Source: Bryopsis sp. KO-2023 (Eukaryota; Chlorophyta; Ulvophyceae; Bryopsidales; Bryopsidaceae). From it: 64,000 bases of DNA. The notes beneath the pieces are model-generated. The model did no database searches, had not been told where the DNA came from, and saw nothing but the letters and a program-made list of their open reading frames with translations. The first letter of the stretch is position 1. The number at the start of each line of letters is the position of its first letter. Positions 34,411 to 46,022 of the stretch are shown here, one piece after another. The position numbers and the translations under genes were made by a program. Location of the stretch: NCBI GenBank assembly GCA_030272585.1, contig BSYQ01000002.1:4898001-4962000 (forward strand). The letters run 5' to 3'.

Positions 34411-35544
34411 CATCGTTCGAAGTGTAGCAAATGCGGTCCCACACATGCTCCAGAACGAGACACTCCGGTGTTGAACGATGCGATTGCTAAAGCATACAAG
34501 AAAATGACGGATAGATATGGTGATCGTGCGATCAAGAATATGGTCGTTTGCGTTAAATGCGACACTGCACGGTATTATCATCCTCATATTCGATCGGACA
34601 GAGTCTGGGATGTGGTGGAGGCTGTTGAGATTGATGACCTTGATGCCCTTCCGTTCTTCAAGCTTTGTCCACATGCTAAAGTTGGTGCCAAAAAAATTGA
34701 TGAATCGAATCGATATGTCGTGTGCATGAGATGCAAGAATGGATTACCCCCGCTATGTCTTGCTCCAACGGGTGACATCAACTTATGGCGAGAGACAATG
34801 GAGCTTCCACCCGTTCATCGATTGTCTTTGGCGTTGTTGTATATCGAAGGCACATAATTGTTTAACCTGACCACGTTTTTTCCACAAACCAACAACAATG
34901 TGCAGATCAAGCCATTGACTCGAATTCTAGGGCCCTTGGCATTGAATCGACTGCCTTGGTCAACTCGTGAAAAAGGACAAGTTGAACATATCATCCATGA
35001 GTTACGCATCACAAATCGACATGCCCCTAGTTATGCCACCGCATACGAAAAAACTAGTCGTGTTCGAGTTTCTACTATACGCCGTTTAGCAGTGGAACAT
35101 ATTGCTGCGTTTGCACGCAAAACAAGAGTGGTAGCCTTGGAATATGAACCTCAGATGATTTTTCCTACTGCTAACGATGTGATGGAAGAGGGGGAAGATG
35201 TGGTGGGTGAAGTTGATCAACGCGACATGTTAGAATCAGAACGTGTCCGTTTTGTTGATAACAACGAAGACTTTCCATCGGCAGAGATGGCTTTATTGCC
35301 ATATTTGTTTTCCGACGGCAAGGGCGATGTGTCGGAGAAAAAAGTGGGAGTTACCGATTACATGCGTGGACGTTTCAGTCAGTTTGCAACGCCTCATTTG
35401 ATCGATGACAACTATGTGTTGTTGACCTATCAATTGTATTTGAAGTATCGCTTGTATCACAACGTTCTTCGGAAACCTAGAGACCCGGAAGTATGGCGCG
35501 GTGAGAGCGATACAACCTCTTCGATAGTATTACAAATCTGGTAG
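34411..35544 (+). pseudogene. Helitron-like (helitron_like_N region) relic with Cys-rich N-terminus
   Basis: One frame runs from 34,411 to a TAG at 35,542 with a single TAA at 34,855-34,857. The first part has three CxxC pairs (CSKC, CVKC, CMRC) and an LPP-L-LAPTGDINLWRE...L-P-HRLSLALLY segment, resembling the Cys-containing domain preceding the Rep part of many Helitron helicases (L...LP.L...L..aE..L..R). Near 35,300 ALLPYLFSDGKGD...DYMRGRFSQFATPHLIDDNYVLLTYQLYLKYRL resembles the start of the helitron-like N domain (FPxLFPxGxGG...YxxxRL..RFxxDxxFxFxxxxxxxRR). The HUH nuclease and helicase are missing, so it is a truncated relic. Motif-level call only; a different rolling-circle or viral-like origin is possible. 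Confidence 0.5.
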
Positions 35545-35545
35545 G

Positions 35546-35692
35546 GGGAATAAACGGAGGGAATATAAAATATTAAAGGGAATAAAAAAGGGGAGGGAAG
35601 GGGATAAAAATAGGAAGGGAAGGGAATAAACGAAGGGAATATAAAATATTAAAGGGAATATGAAAGGGAAGGGAATGGAGTAAACGAAGAGC
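35546..35692. repeat. A/G-rich tandem repeat, about 76-bp period, two copies
   Basis: The block GGGAATAAACGRAGGGAATATAAAATATTAAAGGGAATA begins at 35,546 and again at 35,622. It starts right at the stop of the Helitron-like frame, so it may mark the break point. Confidence 0.85.
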
Positions 35693-35699
35693 CTTGTCT

Positions 35700-38600
35700 T
35701 TTTCTATCGAATACTCTTCAATTATGTCTCGGTGACAATACTATCCAACACTAGATAATGCCCCTTGCATATTGGAGTCTTTAAAAAAACGCAACAAAGA
35801 AAACTCTAGATAGTCTTGGCCTTCTTCATAAAGAATTTCACACTTGTGGACATGTCACACTAATCGGAACGATATGTAGAAGCTAAGCACTCGAATGGCA
35901 TTGGAATATTTTCCCCTACTTTGACACAAGACACTTTGTTACCTCTAACATCGTCAACGTTTACAAGTCCGGCAGCTTTAGTCTACTTGGAAATGAAACG
36001 AGGTCCGAACCAGAATCGATTGGTTGACCCACCAGCCACATGCCAGTTGTTAAGGTAGTGCAGCAACAAAAGCAATTCTCTTGCAAGTCAAGGCCTATAG
36101 TTGGTGGAACGCTAAAGTCATTCAGATGATTTTCAAAATCGCGGTTGCAAACAAACCCTTGTTTGCTTAGCTGAGTTAGACTCAATTGGGCTATTAGTTT
36201 TGTAGGGTCAATTCTGTCGGATCAATTCTGCCGGGTCAATTCTGTCATCAGCATTAAAAGCATTCGAGCCTAACAGCCTTCCTCCACCCCTTGCACACAA
36301 GAGGAATTCAGAACACGAGTGTATATTTGGAACTTTTCAAGCTACTGGTGGATTGACAAGGAAGCTTGAGTGGAAAATTCAGGGCTCAAGACTGTTTTAA
36401 TTATTGCGAATAAGGAAAAGTAACACATTTGATATCGATTCGGTTCGGTACAACACGAAAGTAACAGAAAAATATCGTAGAGAGTGACAAAGAAGAAACT
36501 TCGAAAGGTTTTCGTGTGAGTAGCACGTAAAGAATAAAAACAGTTCCATCCAGATATTATTTCCCAGAAACGACCTAGCTATAAGCTCGTTTGGAGAGAC
36601 TCGTTGATACAAGTGAGGCGCAGGCCCCCGAGACACCAACACACACACACACACACACACAAGGAGAGAGAGAGAGAGTTCACCAAGAATAATTTTTACA
36701 GGAGGGCCCCCTGCCCTATAATCCCTGTCGTACATCCTAAATCGAACTACAAACCCGTTCACACTATCACTCGTCCTACCTTTTTGTGTTTTTTGGTGAA
36801 GCTTGTGATTGTTCCTAACTGTGCGAAGTCTTAGTGGGATCGCTTTCACCAAGTTTTCAAATCCATTCAGTTTCAGCATGATGAATTAGCAAGAATTTAA
36901 GAAGAGACGGATCCTTATCTAGTTATTTCTTAATTGTATTTCCTTGAAAAAATCATTTTCATTACATCTCATTAGCTTGACATCGGATGTCTCTGAGACT
37001 TCTTTCACGTTTCACGAATGATTGGTGTCATGTTGATAACATTATAGTTGAGTGGGATCGAATTATAGCAAGGGGAAATATACATGCATCATTAATTTCA
37101 GAATATGAAAATCATAAAGAAGAAAATTTTGATGCTAAAATAGTAGCCAAAAAGATTTTGAAAGAGAATTTTTTTGCCGCCTTCTCTTACTTTTCATCTT
37201 GTGTTGGTTATACCTAAAAAACAAAGAGGGGAATTTGGATTTGTGGTTGACTTTTGATTATTGAACCGGCAATCGTCCAATGTATCTTAAGAGATCGTTT
37301 CCAGTTTCTTCATAAACTCGAAAAAAAATCATAATAATGTGTGATGGACACCTTTTTCCAAGTTCCTCTTGATGCTAAAAGAGTTTAATAAGCGACTTAG
37401 TGGAGGGCCGTATGAGGCATGAAGCGGTTGTTCGTCAAAAGAAACGAAGTTACCTACCTTTCTTTTTCTTTTTTTTTAAATCATAGGAATTTCTATTTTT
37501 ATTCTGTTTTATTTTTTATTTTGTTTTATTTTATTTTGTTTTATTTTTTTTTTTTTTTGTTAAGCCTGTATGAACATCGCATCGTGAAAGTTGGTTATTT
37601 CATTTCGGAGCGAATGATCGACGAAAGGAAAAATGAATGGAACGATCGAAAGAAAACGTCAATCTCGTTTTGACATGATGATCATATGTAGCCGTAGGAC
37701 TTAATTCTAAAGCTGTTGTATGGAAGTTAAGAAACATTGGATAGGCAAGGCGATATTTTCGACGAAAGATGCCATAGCCGTCTATATGTAGCCACTGTAA
37801 CAAAAGATTATTGCATTGAACAATATAAGGTTGTTGCGTGGCGCTTGAATGAGAAATGATTTTAGATCCTTCATCCACTGTTGCAGCAACAATAGAAGTG
37901 GTTGCTTAGACTATCCTAGTATGACAAACTGTTTTTCGAGCCTGCTTGGGAGAGCAATAAGCATAAAAAAAGGGGGATAATGTACAAGCAAAGCAAAGGT
38001 GATCGATCAACACAGCTCCGCAAATAGATACCGTTCATTGTGGTGCGTTGACATTAGGAAAAAAAAATTATGGTTCGAGCTATCTAAAAGAAACATGGCG
38101 ACAAAAATTTCACTAGGCCTTCTTTGATTGCCCCGTCAAAATATTGTTGACTTGCTTCAATCGGTGTAGACATGAAGCCTTTGATAAAGATCCTCTACGA
38201 TCAAACTGTTTCAATTGTCGCCACGGTAACACAAACATATATCAACACCTGACATCTTCAAAAGTAGGAGAAAATAATCCCATGGAAGGGGGAAGTTCGT
38301 AGTATTATATGGAAGGGGGAAGTTCGTAGTATTATGCGAGGAGAAAAAAAAACACTTTAAAATGATCATAGCATTACTCTTATAAGTGCGATTCATATAT
38401 CATCAGCAATAAAACAATGCCGGTGCGAAATTGAAAAAGATATGTAGGGAAGGAGCTGGAGGTCGAGGATTTCGAGCAAAAGGCATCTTAAGTATGTATT
38501 ATTACAAAATTCCTTCAACATAGAGCATTTCAATAGCCAGAAGTTTCATTCGGCTTTACAAACCGAGTCGGAAAGAGCATTACTCAGCTTTCGGAAGAAA

Positions 38601-38780
38601 GGAATTGAGTTGGAGGGTAAGCTTGAGTGTGATGGTCAAGGGACGGTGAAATCGATATCTTGACCAACGCGAATATTTTTTCAAGTGGAAGTCACCACCG
38701 ACGTTGCTCTATTCGCTCCCTCACCATCGGTAAGCCCAACGGCGGGCTATAAATTGATACCTCGGGCGGGAAGTCCATTA
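35700..38780. other. Gene-poor relic region with microsatellites
   Basis: No recognisable coding motif. Contains (AC)n at 36,640-36,661 joined to (GA)n at 36,664-36,678, a TTTTATTTTG-type T-rich tract at 37,493-37,558, and a 27-bp direct repeat (core GGAAGGGGGAAGTTCGTAG) twice at 38,282-38,335. The 76-codon ORF at 36,987-37,217 looks protein-like but is unrecognised. Confidence 0.5.
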
Positions 38781-38789
38781 CCGAGGAAA

Positions 38790-39087
38790 GGTAAAACTCC
38801 CTCCTGGAAGCTTTCCCGGATATACGAGAGAGGCACGGGATGTGGAACGCCGTAGGGCTAATCGTTCTAGGAAGGAAAAAGTAGAACTCGAGGAAATTTG
38901 TTGGCTAGACTTCAGTGAAAAGAAAAGAGAACATGAGAAGTTTTGAGCGAGAGCTCCAAAGGGATCCGGAAATCTAGAGGAAAGATCTTTTTGTCTTAAA
39001 TATCCCTATCGGAGACACGGATGAAGCAATGGATCGAATAAAGAGTGAGATTGGGAAGCTACTGACTCATGTGGATGAAGTCTCGTG
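38790..39087 (+). pseudogene. Unrecognised charged, helical ORF relic
   Basis: A plus-strand frame reads KLPPGSFPGYTREARDVERRRANRSRKEKVELEEICWLDFSEKKREHEKF in short pieces, hits a TGA near 38,942, and continues in a shifted frame with FERELQRDPEI, a TAG, and DTDEAMDRIKSEIGKLLTHVDEVS before TGA. Charge pattern and frame continuity by small indels indicate once-coding DNA, perhaps a coiled-coil gag-like protein. No family match from memory. Confidence 0.35.
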
Positions 39088-39473
39088 ACATTCTCTTTTC
39101 GGCTATTTTGTTATTCGAGCAATGTTTGTTTGCACGAATTTAACTAGAAAAAGATCAAGAAAAAGTAGCCCTACTTGGTGAGATCCCGTCTTCGTGGGGA
39201 ACTACCAAATAATTGGCTGGTCTCAATTCCTATCAACAATCCAGCCCAAACGTTTGCAAGAGATTAGAAGCTTCAAGATCGGCTGGATCGAGCAAAACTG
39301 AATGTTCCCACCCGTTTCTTTAATGCATATTTGTGGCAATGAAGGTTCCAATGAACGTCTGGATGATGTTTTTTTAACATATTTGTTGAACATATAGAAG
39401 CATTGGTTGATGTGGAGCCCCAAGGGTGAAACTTGATCTCAGGAGTGGCTCATAACCACTTAAACAGAGTGGA

Positions 39474-40080
39474 TTGAACCTCAATGAAGGGTTTGCGGGC
39501 GCCTGGCAGATGGACTACGTTAACAAAATGGGGACCCCGATAATGTGTAGGCTTTGTGGGGAAGTATCTAAGACAATAACTCACATAGCTGTTAGTTGTA
39601 CAACAACACATGGATTTAAAGGGTACAAAAAAAGACATGACCAGGCCCTAATGATTTATTACTTGTATTTAAGGTTCAAGGCGGGATTCGAACCTAGATC
39701 TAGGAGTGAAAGAGAAATAGGAAGGGGTATTTCGGCAGCTTTAGAGAATGATAGATGGCTAGTTTTCGGGGACTACCAATGAACAGTTGTTAAGCCGTGC
39801 AACAACAAATCAAACCTAGTTATTCTTGATAAACAGGAAAAGAGGGGATTCGTTGTTGATATGGCTTGCCCAAATGAGTTTAACCTTAGTGAGAAATTAT
39901 AGAGAGAAGAGGGTTCACTATGACCCACTTGCTCTAGGTTTTCAGATAGAGATAGTTCCCATGATATATGGGCCACTAGGGGGGGTGTTGAAGGGAGATA
40001 AAACTTCAATTAGATCCCTAAATATGCTCCCTTTTGGTAAAAAAAAGTGAAAAGACTTAGCAAAAAGAATCCAACAAGTA
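39474..40080 (+). pseudogene. LINE pol C-terminus, copy A (zinc finger plus conserved tail, frameshifted)
   Basis: The first frame (39,474-39,782) has MCRLCGEVSKTITHIAVSC then GYKKRHDQALMIYYLYLRF, the C-x2-C...H-x4-C finger and KRHD helix found after the RT in a group of LINEs. After a TGA at 39,780 it continues NKSNLVILDKQEKRGFVVDMACPNEFN (family form KPDIVVxDKxxKxxxIIDVAxPxDxN). A frameshift near 39,895 then leads to IEIVPMIYGPLGGVLKGDK (family form VxVIPIVIGALGxVxKG). Motif order matches the family exactly, so the identity is firm although the copy is dead. The RT domain upstream is not visible. Confidence 0.78.
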
Positions 40081-41690
40081 GTGATTAGTGAGAGTCTCAA
40101 GGTGAAAAAACCCTCTATACATATTTTTCGCTCATTCTCATATCTTCCAAGGGTTAGATAAGTTATATCCACGGTAAAAATGCAAGCAACGCTTTTCATA
40201 GGAAATATAACGGACCTAGAAAATGTCACGCGAAGAGCTTATGAAGTTATTGAATACATGTGCAAGGTTATGACATCGGGTCATCGCGTCGATAAAGAGG
40301 AAGCATTGGCAAAACGTGTCGTTGATATTATAATGAGCGAGGCATCCAGAAAAGCAATATCGTTAAAGGAGACGTTGACTCTGAGCGTTGCACTGTAGGC
40401 AACGTCATCCCTTGCTGGAAGAACTTATCTATCGCTAGGATATATTTTAAAAAGGCGTTCGATACTTAGACCATCATTGATGACAAAAAGGCCTTCATGT
40501 CTTTGAGAATCTGGTAGTCGTTGACCATTTCCTCAGTAGTCTGATGCAATTGTGGCTCCAACGATTATGTCTACCAAAAAAGTATGCGAAATCGAATGAA
40601 CCAGTTCCTTGCTACTGCATTGATCGAAATCCGTAGTGGCATATTTTAAAGGGACGCTCTAAGCCCTTCGTAGAAAAAAATTTTACATATCTCTACGCGG
40701 ATGGTGCCAAGTACGACATGGATTAGGGGACGATCTGGATCTTGAAATGAACCCAATAGGGTTTTTCTTTGCACAACCCACATTGCTGATACTAGATAGA
40801 TCATCTCTGCTCCTCGTTGGGATATTCCTCCACAAGAAATTAAATAAGAATGATCCTTCGTCTTCTTCGTCTTCGTCTTCTTTGGGACTAAGCTCGATCG
40901 AATTTAAAAACCAAAGCAAGTGGGAATGTGATTGGGAGGATTCGACGAACGCGGAGATGATAAAAGAGGAGGAGGACACACCTTCAAAAATTTAAAGTCC
41001 CGCGAAATAAGTTCAAGACTCTTGTTAACTACGTAGAGTTGATCATAATGCTTAGTGCATAAGTCGATCGAGAAGGTGCGTTACATGAAATACGGATAAA
41101 CAACCCATACTCAATATGGCATAACGAAACCCAAAATAAGGGTGGCCACGACCAAGGAGGTGTTGTTTCGCATAATTGGTCGTGCGCTCCCATTAAATAT
41201 ACATGCACCTTCTTTGTCATTGACAATATTGCTCAACATTAGCAAAGAGCATTCGCTTGAAGATGTTATCAATTTGGGGGTGATTGGGTTAAATACTACG
41301 GGCCATAATATTACGGTCTATCATATTTTCTTGCTTAGTTGAGTTATAGTCTTTAATATGCCTTCAAGGGAATCGAGGCATAATATGTCAGAATAGATAT
41401 TTAACAACATCACCATTCTCAAATGTTCTTTTAGCATCAAAAGTACTATTTGCTTCTTCGTTTTTTTAGGAATTTTATAATGTTTTGTAGGAACCGATAT
41501 TCTCCAACGGAGATGAAGGCAAAACCTACAATATGGGTCCGCCAAAAAGTGATGCAGGCCCCGCACCGGTAGACGAATAATATAATATATATATTTTTTA
41601 TTACTATTATGTTCAATGATTGTTTTTCCTCTCTTTCTCCTCCACATTTTTATATTGTTTTGTAATGCATATCTTTTAATGTAGGGGAAG
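40081..41690. other. Stretch without a supported gene
   Basis: A 72-codon ORF (40,180-40,398) follows the LINE tail and is unrecognised. A TCTTCG-type trinucleotide tract lies at 40,857-40,890. Nothing else can be called. Confidence 0.4.
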
Positions 41691-41769
41691 GCCTCTAATC
41701 TTCGATATCAAATTAAGAGGCTTGGAGGAGTAGTTTAAGTACCCTACACTTGCACCAACAGTTGCTTCA

Positions 41770-41922
41770 AGTCCAAGAGGGATCGGGACTTGGGTAAGTT
41801 TATGTTCAATTTTCAACATCACATTCGGGCACAAGCCAAGACCGTGGAGGATCGAAGGAAAAAGTACAGAGTCGGGCTTCCGAGAAGGCCCGTGAAGCAA
41901 CAACGCTTTAACAACTAGTAGT
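41770..41922 (+). pseudogene. Basic C-terminal ORF fragment, family unknown
   Basis: A clean plus-strand frame of about 50 codons reads FKSKRDRDLGKFMFNFQHH then IRAQAKTVEDRRKKYRVGLP and ends with two adjacent TAG codons. The strongly basic, helical composition suggests the end of a nucleic-acid-binding mobile-element protein. Upstream, the frame is closed after a few codons. Confidence 0.3.
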
Positions 41923-41924
41923 CA

Positions 41925-43500
41925 AGACCGGTGGTGCAAGGTTTAAGGGTGTCACTCCCGATGATTTTTTAATCTCGAAACGAGGTTCCAACAAACTCTG
42001 ATTTTTCGTGGATTTTTTGGTGGATCAATCGTTACATACAGGGTGCAGGCTACAGCCGAGGTGCTACAATCGCTAAAGACCCGACGACCGTAACAAGTTG
42101 CCATTCAAATCCAAATACTTTCGACGTATATACACAACGTATCAGCGTTGGTAGCGTGCGTTACATCAGTGCTTTCTCGTGGACAAAAACAAAAAGGGCA
42201 GCACCTCGCTGACAAGGAAGGCTTTTTTTTAAATGGCCTCGGCGTTTTGAAAGGAGAGATAGAGGCAGGGGGAATATATATATATATCGATAAGTATATG
42301 AATATCGACATTTTACCGATGATATTGTTGACATCTTTAGGTACTCGTGCGGCTATGTGTACAAAGCTAAGATGGAGAGTGTTGGGTCGATGCTGGTATT
42401 TTTTGAGGTGTTTACATAAGAAGTCATCTAATAGACTTCTACATTAGGGTCGGTTCCTACTTTATTGCTTTCACACAAGAGGGAGCACAGTTACGTCAAA
42501 CCTATCTTTTTTCTACGTACCAGCAAATAATGAATGCGAAGATATAACCAAAGTCTCATACAGAATCTTTCTGGGCTGACTAGCAAGTGGAGTGAGATAA
42601 GCAGGGGTTATAAGTTGACTTTCGCGAAAGTAAAAGATTGAGACTGAAGAATGAACTTAGTTATTGGAGTGAAGGAGATCTGTATTTAAGGGAAGGGTGT
42701 GAAAACACCCTTTGGAGACTTCTCCATGACCGCAAAAGGGGAGCCTGATTTTGAAGAACGCGGACATTCTCTTTTTGAGATAGGATGTTCCCTACCACCC
42801 GCTGGCCACCGGCTCCTTTCAATGGTTCGATATGTCAGCAAAACCTACTCAGGATATCGCCTTCATCACAACAACTTGATGCCCATAATATGCTCCTTTA
42901 ATATTGGTTAAGTACGTCTGGACACTCCATTAATTTCTCAAGGGTTCGGGGTTAGTCGAACGTTGGTTTACCCGCCTCAGGACAAACACGAAAGTCGCCC
43001 AAAATAGTTCCATATTTGAAATTTTAAAGTTGATTTTTCGAGCTACTTATAGCAAAATGAGTCCTTATACACCGGAAAGCTAGTGTTTCTTTGCGGCTTT
43101 GGGCTATGAGTGGCGGATGCGACATTTATCATCCGTGGTTATCAACTCCACAAGTACCGGCGCTGATCTTGATGCAAACCCTAGTGAACTAAGTTTTTTT
43201 CGCACGATGCAAGAGGTACCGAATTGTGCCATGGAGCTTTTAAAGTACAATAATCTTAGAAGCCCTTGTTACGAAGGAAAGTTATGTGGATGCTTTGAAC
43301 TTAACATCTCGGAACGACATCCTCCACCTCCCCTTCAACCCTGTACCTCGTCCACATGGCAAACAGATAGAGAAGCTCGTCCTAATGGATCAAAGGACCG
43401 CAGTGCAAGGATATGTCCATCACCACTGAGTATCTAATGGCTTCAAGGGACGTAGGAAAGCGGGGAAAGCACAGGGGTTTTAAAACTTTAGGTTCAAAGC
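41925..43500. other. Stretch with only short unrecognised ORFs
   Basis: Contains an ATATATAT tract (42,277-42,290) and ORFs of 60-112 codons without motifs. The segment just before 43,500 may be the upstream part of LINE tail copy B, but similarity is too weak to include. Confidence 0.4.
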
Positions 43501-43539
43501 GAGATGGTGTATCTGTATCCCGGATATTATATCAGTATA

Positions 43540-43740
43540 ATATCGTTATCGATTGGTCCCCTAGGGGGAGTTTTGAAGGGAGCAGGGCACCTTAAGAAAA
43601 TTCTTGAAAAACTACCGTAGTGACCGGAAAAGGCTCTAACAATCCAAAGACAAATGCAAAAGGTGGTATTTTAGGATTTATCAGGATAATACAACGTCAT
43701 TTGGGTAGGAAGTGAATTAAGAAAACCCAAAAAAACCGAG
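43540..43740 (+). pseudogene. LINE pol C-terminus, copy B (GPLGGVLKG motif)
   Basis: The plus frame SIGPLGGVLKGAGHLKKILEKLP followed by TAG TGA and then EKALTIQRQMQKVVF matches the tail in copy A (YGPLGGVLKGDK...LAKRIQQVVI) in both protein and DNA (GGCCACTAGGGGGGGTGTTG versus GGTCCCCTAGGGGGAGTTTTG). At least four in-frame stops (TAG, TGA, TAG, TAA) show it is dead. It belongs to the same LINE lineage as 39,474-40,080. Confidence 0.65.
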
Positions 43741-44600
43741 CGCTGCCTAAGCCCTTGGGGCACCGCTGTTTTGAATATATTGAATGTAGTGGATATTTGC
43801 TCTGTGGGACCTTCACCTATTGTACTAGATAATTGGGAGCTTTTAGTTCTTTTTTGTGCATGTTTGTTTCGATTCCGCCCAACGTCAGTACAAGTGGATG
43901 ACAGGGAGAGTTCTTACTATGGATATATATGGGGCTTTGAATGAGACGAGAGTCGAGGGTTTACTTGTTAGGGCGGATGTTTTTGGCAACAGTCCGAAGA
44001 GGAGCCCTAGTCGAGGGAGGCCTCTGTATTCTAACGACAATCGATAGGAAGTGATTGCAGTGTTCGTAGGTTACGCTATTATTGAATCGCTCGGGGAGCA
44101 ATTGGCCTCTTAGTATTCATCTAAACATTCATTTATGATTAAGGAACCCAGTGATTCTTAACGTTCTCATATATGGTTGACACGGAACACACACCGCACT
44201 TTTGATATCTCGATTATCCAAGGTTATCTCTTTCCAAGAATGTTCAGCAACAAACACTATTCTCTGAAGATGTAAGTTTCACATTTTGAGTTTTTCTAAA
44301 AATTTGGACGTTTTGAATGATCACTAGAGCAATGGTTTGATAGAGCGCACGAACAAGATTCTTGTCGACAGGCTCAGGCTCAGACAAAATAGACGTGGGA
44401 CCAGTGTACCTTAAAAGCATTGAAATGGGTGAACGAAACACCTTGTCGGGTTTTTTTGAACACTCCGAAAATTTCTTGGATAGAGAAACGACGACTTTAG
44501 CGTCAGGTTAACTTCGCGAATCCCAAGCATTGTGCCCAACAAGAGAGACTTTACCTTAAAGTAAAAAGTGTGGATACGAGTGCGCTGCTATCCTAGAACA

Positions 44601-45098
44601 ATGGACTCGATCAAAGCACTCAGAGCGGAGCAAGCACAGCTAAAAGCGCGGGTGTAGGCCTTGGAGGTGGAGGTCATGGGGTTGAAGGTGAAGCTCCGAG
44701 AGCTCTAGGCGACAGTCGACTCGGTGGAGATGTCCACCCAATCCCTCGCCAAGATGATGGGCCGTAAGCGCACTCGTCCCCTCAACATGACCAATTTCCT
44801 CAAGCGTGCATAGACGTTCGCTGAGACAGGAGGATCAGCACCACCCTACAGCGACAACTTGACTTGGTTGTGTAACATCCACGAGCGAACGAACAGTTCT
44901 TGTAATATGTCTACAGATATGTTGGTCAATAAATGCACAAGTGTGTTTACGGTTTCATCACCTTCACCTTTGAGCCTTGTTTCTCCCACCCCTGTGTTTA
45001 ACGACCAACACCGTCGACTTCCGCGGGTCGTTTTTTGTTCGTTGTTTACCTTGACGATTCACGCTCTAAAGGTAGGCTTTACTATTCATCGTATTTAA
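44601..45098 (+). pseudogene. Leucine-zipper ORF with three in-frame UAG codons
   Basis: From the ATG at 44,601 one frame runs 165 codons to TAA at 45,096-45,098, interrupted only by three TAG codons (44,655-44,657; 44,706-44,708; 44,811-44,813). The first 50 residues are a heptad zipper: Leu recurs every seventh position in KAL, RAEQAQL, KARV-x-AL, EVEVMGL, KVKLREL, where x and the next stop sit in polar heptad positions that would suit Gln (CAG). A basic GRKRTRP patch and NFLKRA-x-TFAE follow. The first 270 bases are clearly more GC-rich than the flanks. It may be a decayed gag-like or bZIP-like TE protein, or a recoded ORF. No family recognised. Confidence 0.5.
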
Positions 45099-45277
45099 TG
45101 TTTACTTATCCGACGTAAACTTTGATTAGAGGACAAGTACTGCCTTCAATATCTTTCCCCGAAGGCTTCTCGAAAACATAACGAACGAGAGCCTATTGGA
45201 GAAAGTACTCCAGAGAATTAGCTTTTCTTCTTTGTTTTTTTATCATAAAGAACCTCGTGAAAATGAGACATAGTTGA

Positions 45278-46022
45278 ATGCACCCCACACGTAGAGAGAT
45301 TCCACCCGGTTGTAAACGTGATAAAGTCTTTAGCCATCTCTCGCGTTTGATATGTGCCCCCTCCTCACCGCCATTGATATGTGCCCCCTCCTCACCGCCA
45401 TCAAATAGAAACCGAACTCCACGACACCTTCTCACATACCTCGCGAAGAATCCACGTCGCACCGGACTATTTCTTAAACGATCGGATAAGAGTAAGTTAG
45501 AATTCGCGAGTAACTTAGATCAAATATTAGTTAAGCTACCGAAAAAACTCCTTCCTCAGAGAAAAAAAATCGAATAGATTTTTGTCGAAAAATTAAAAGC
45601 ACATATATGGAATGCTCAGGAAGCCACGCTTCCTTTCGTTGAAGCGAGGGATTTTAAGGATGAAGAATTACTCCATGATTGAAAAACCGAGTAGCACTAC
45701 GATATTCTTTTCCAAAAAGTTAGAAGGTCTGTCGAAAAGTATTTTTTGGATAGATTCGAGTGGGAAAAATATTTGGGCCGGAGAGGAAGGAGAGTTGAAA
45801 GCGACCCATAAAAATTTGTCGTGTATTTTTCCGTTCCTTAGCAAGGAACCACCCCTTCTTTTCGGAGCACATAATTCACTTCTCTATCTGATAAATATCT
45901 ATTCGAAGATATTATATGCCTTGACATGTGTTGAGAACCTCGATTCAAGTCTAAAGTTTACGAAAAAGAGCAAGATTTTAGGAACTATCTCCCCGGTCGT
46001 CCGACAACGGTTCCAAGATTAA
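45278..46022 (+). pseudogene. Two adjacent unrecognised ORFs, probably one broken coding region
   Basis: ORFs of 99 and 136 codons (45,278-45,577 and 45,612-46,022) lie in tandem. The first frame continues past TAG as IFVEKLKAHIWNAQEATLPF. It includes a 28-bp direct repeat (TGATATGTGCCCCCTCCTC core) at 45,347-45,402. Frame switching suggests indel decay. No motif is recognised, and chance ORFs remain possible. Confidence 0.3.
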
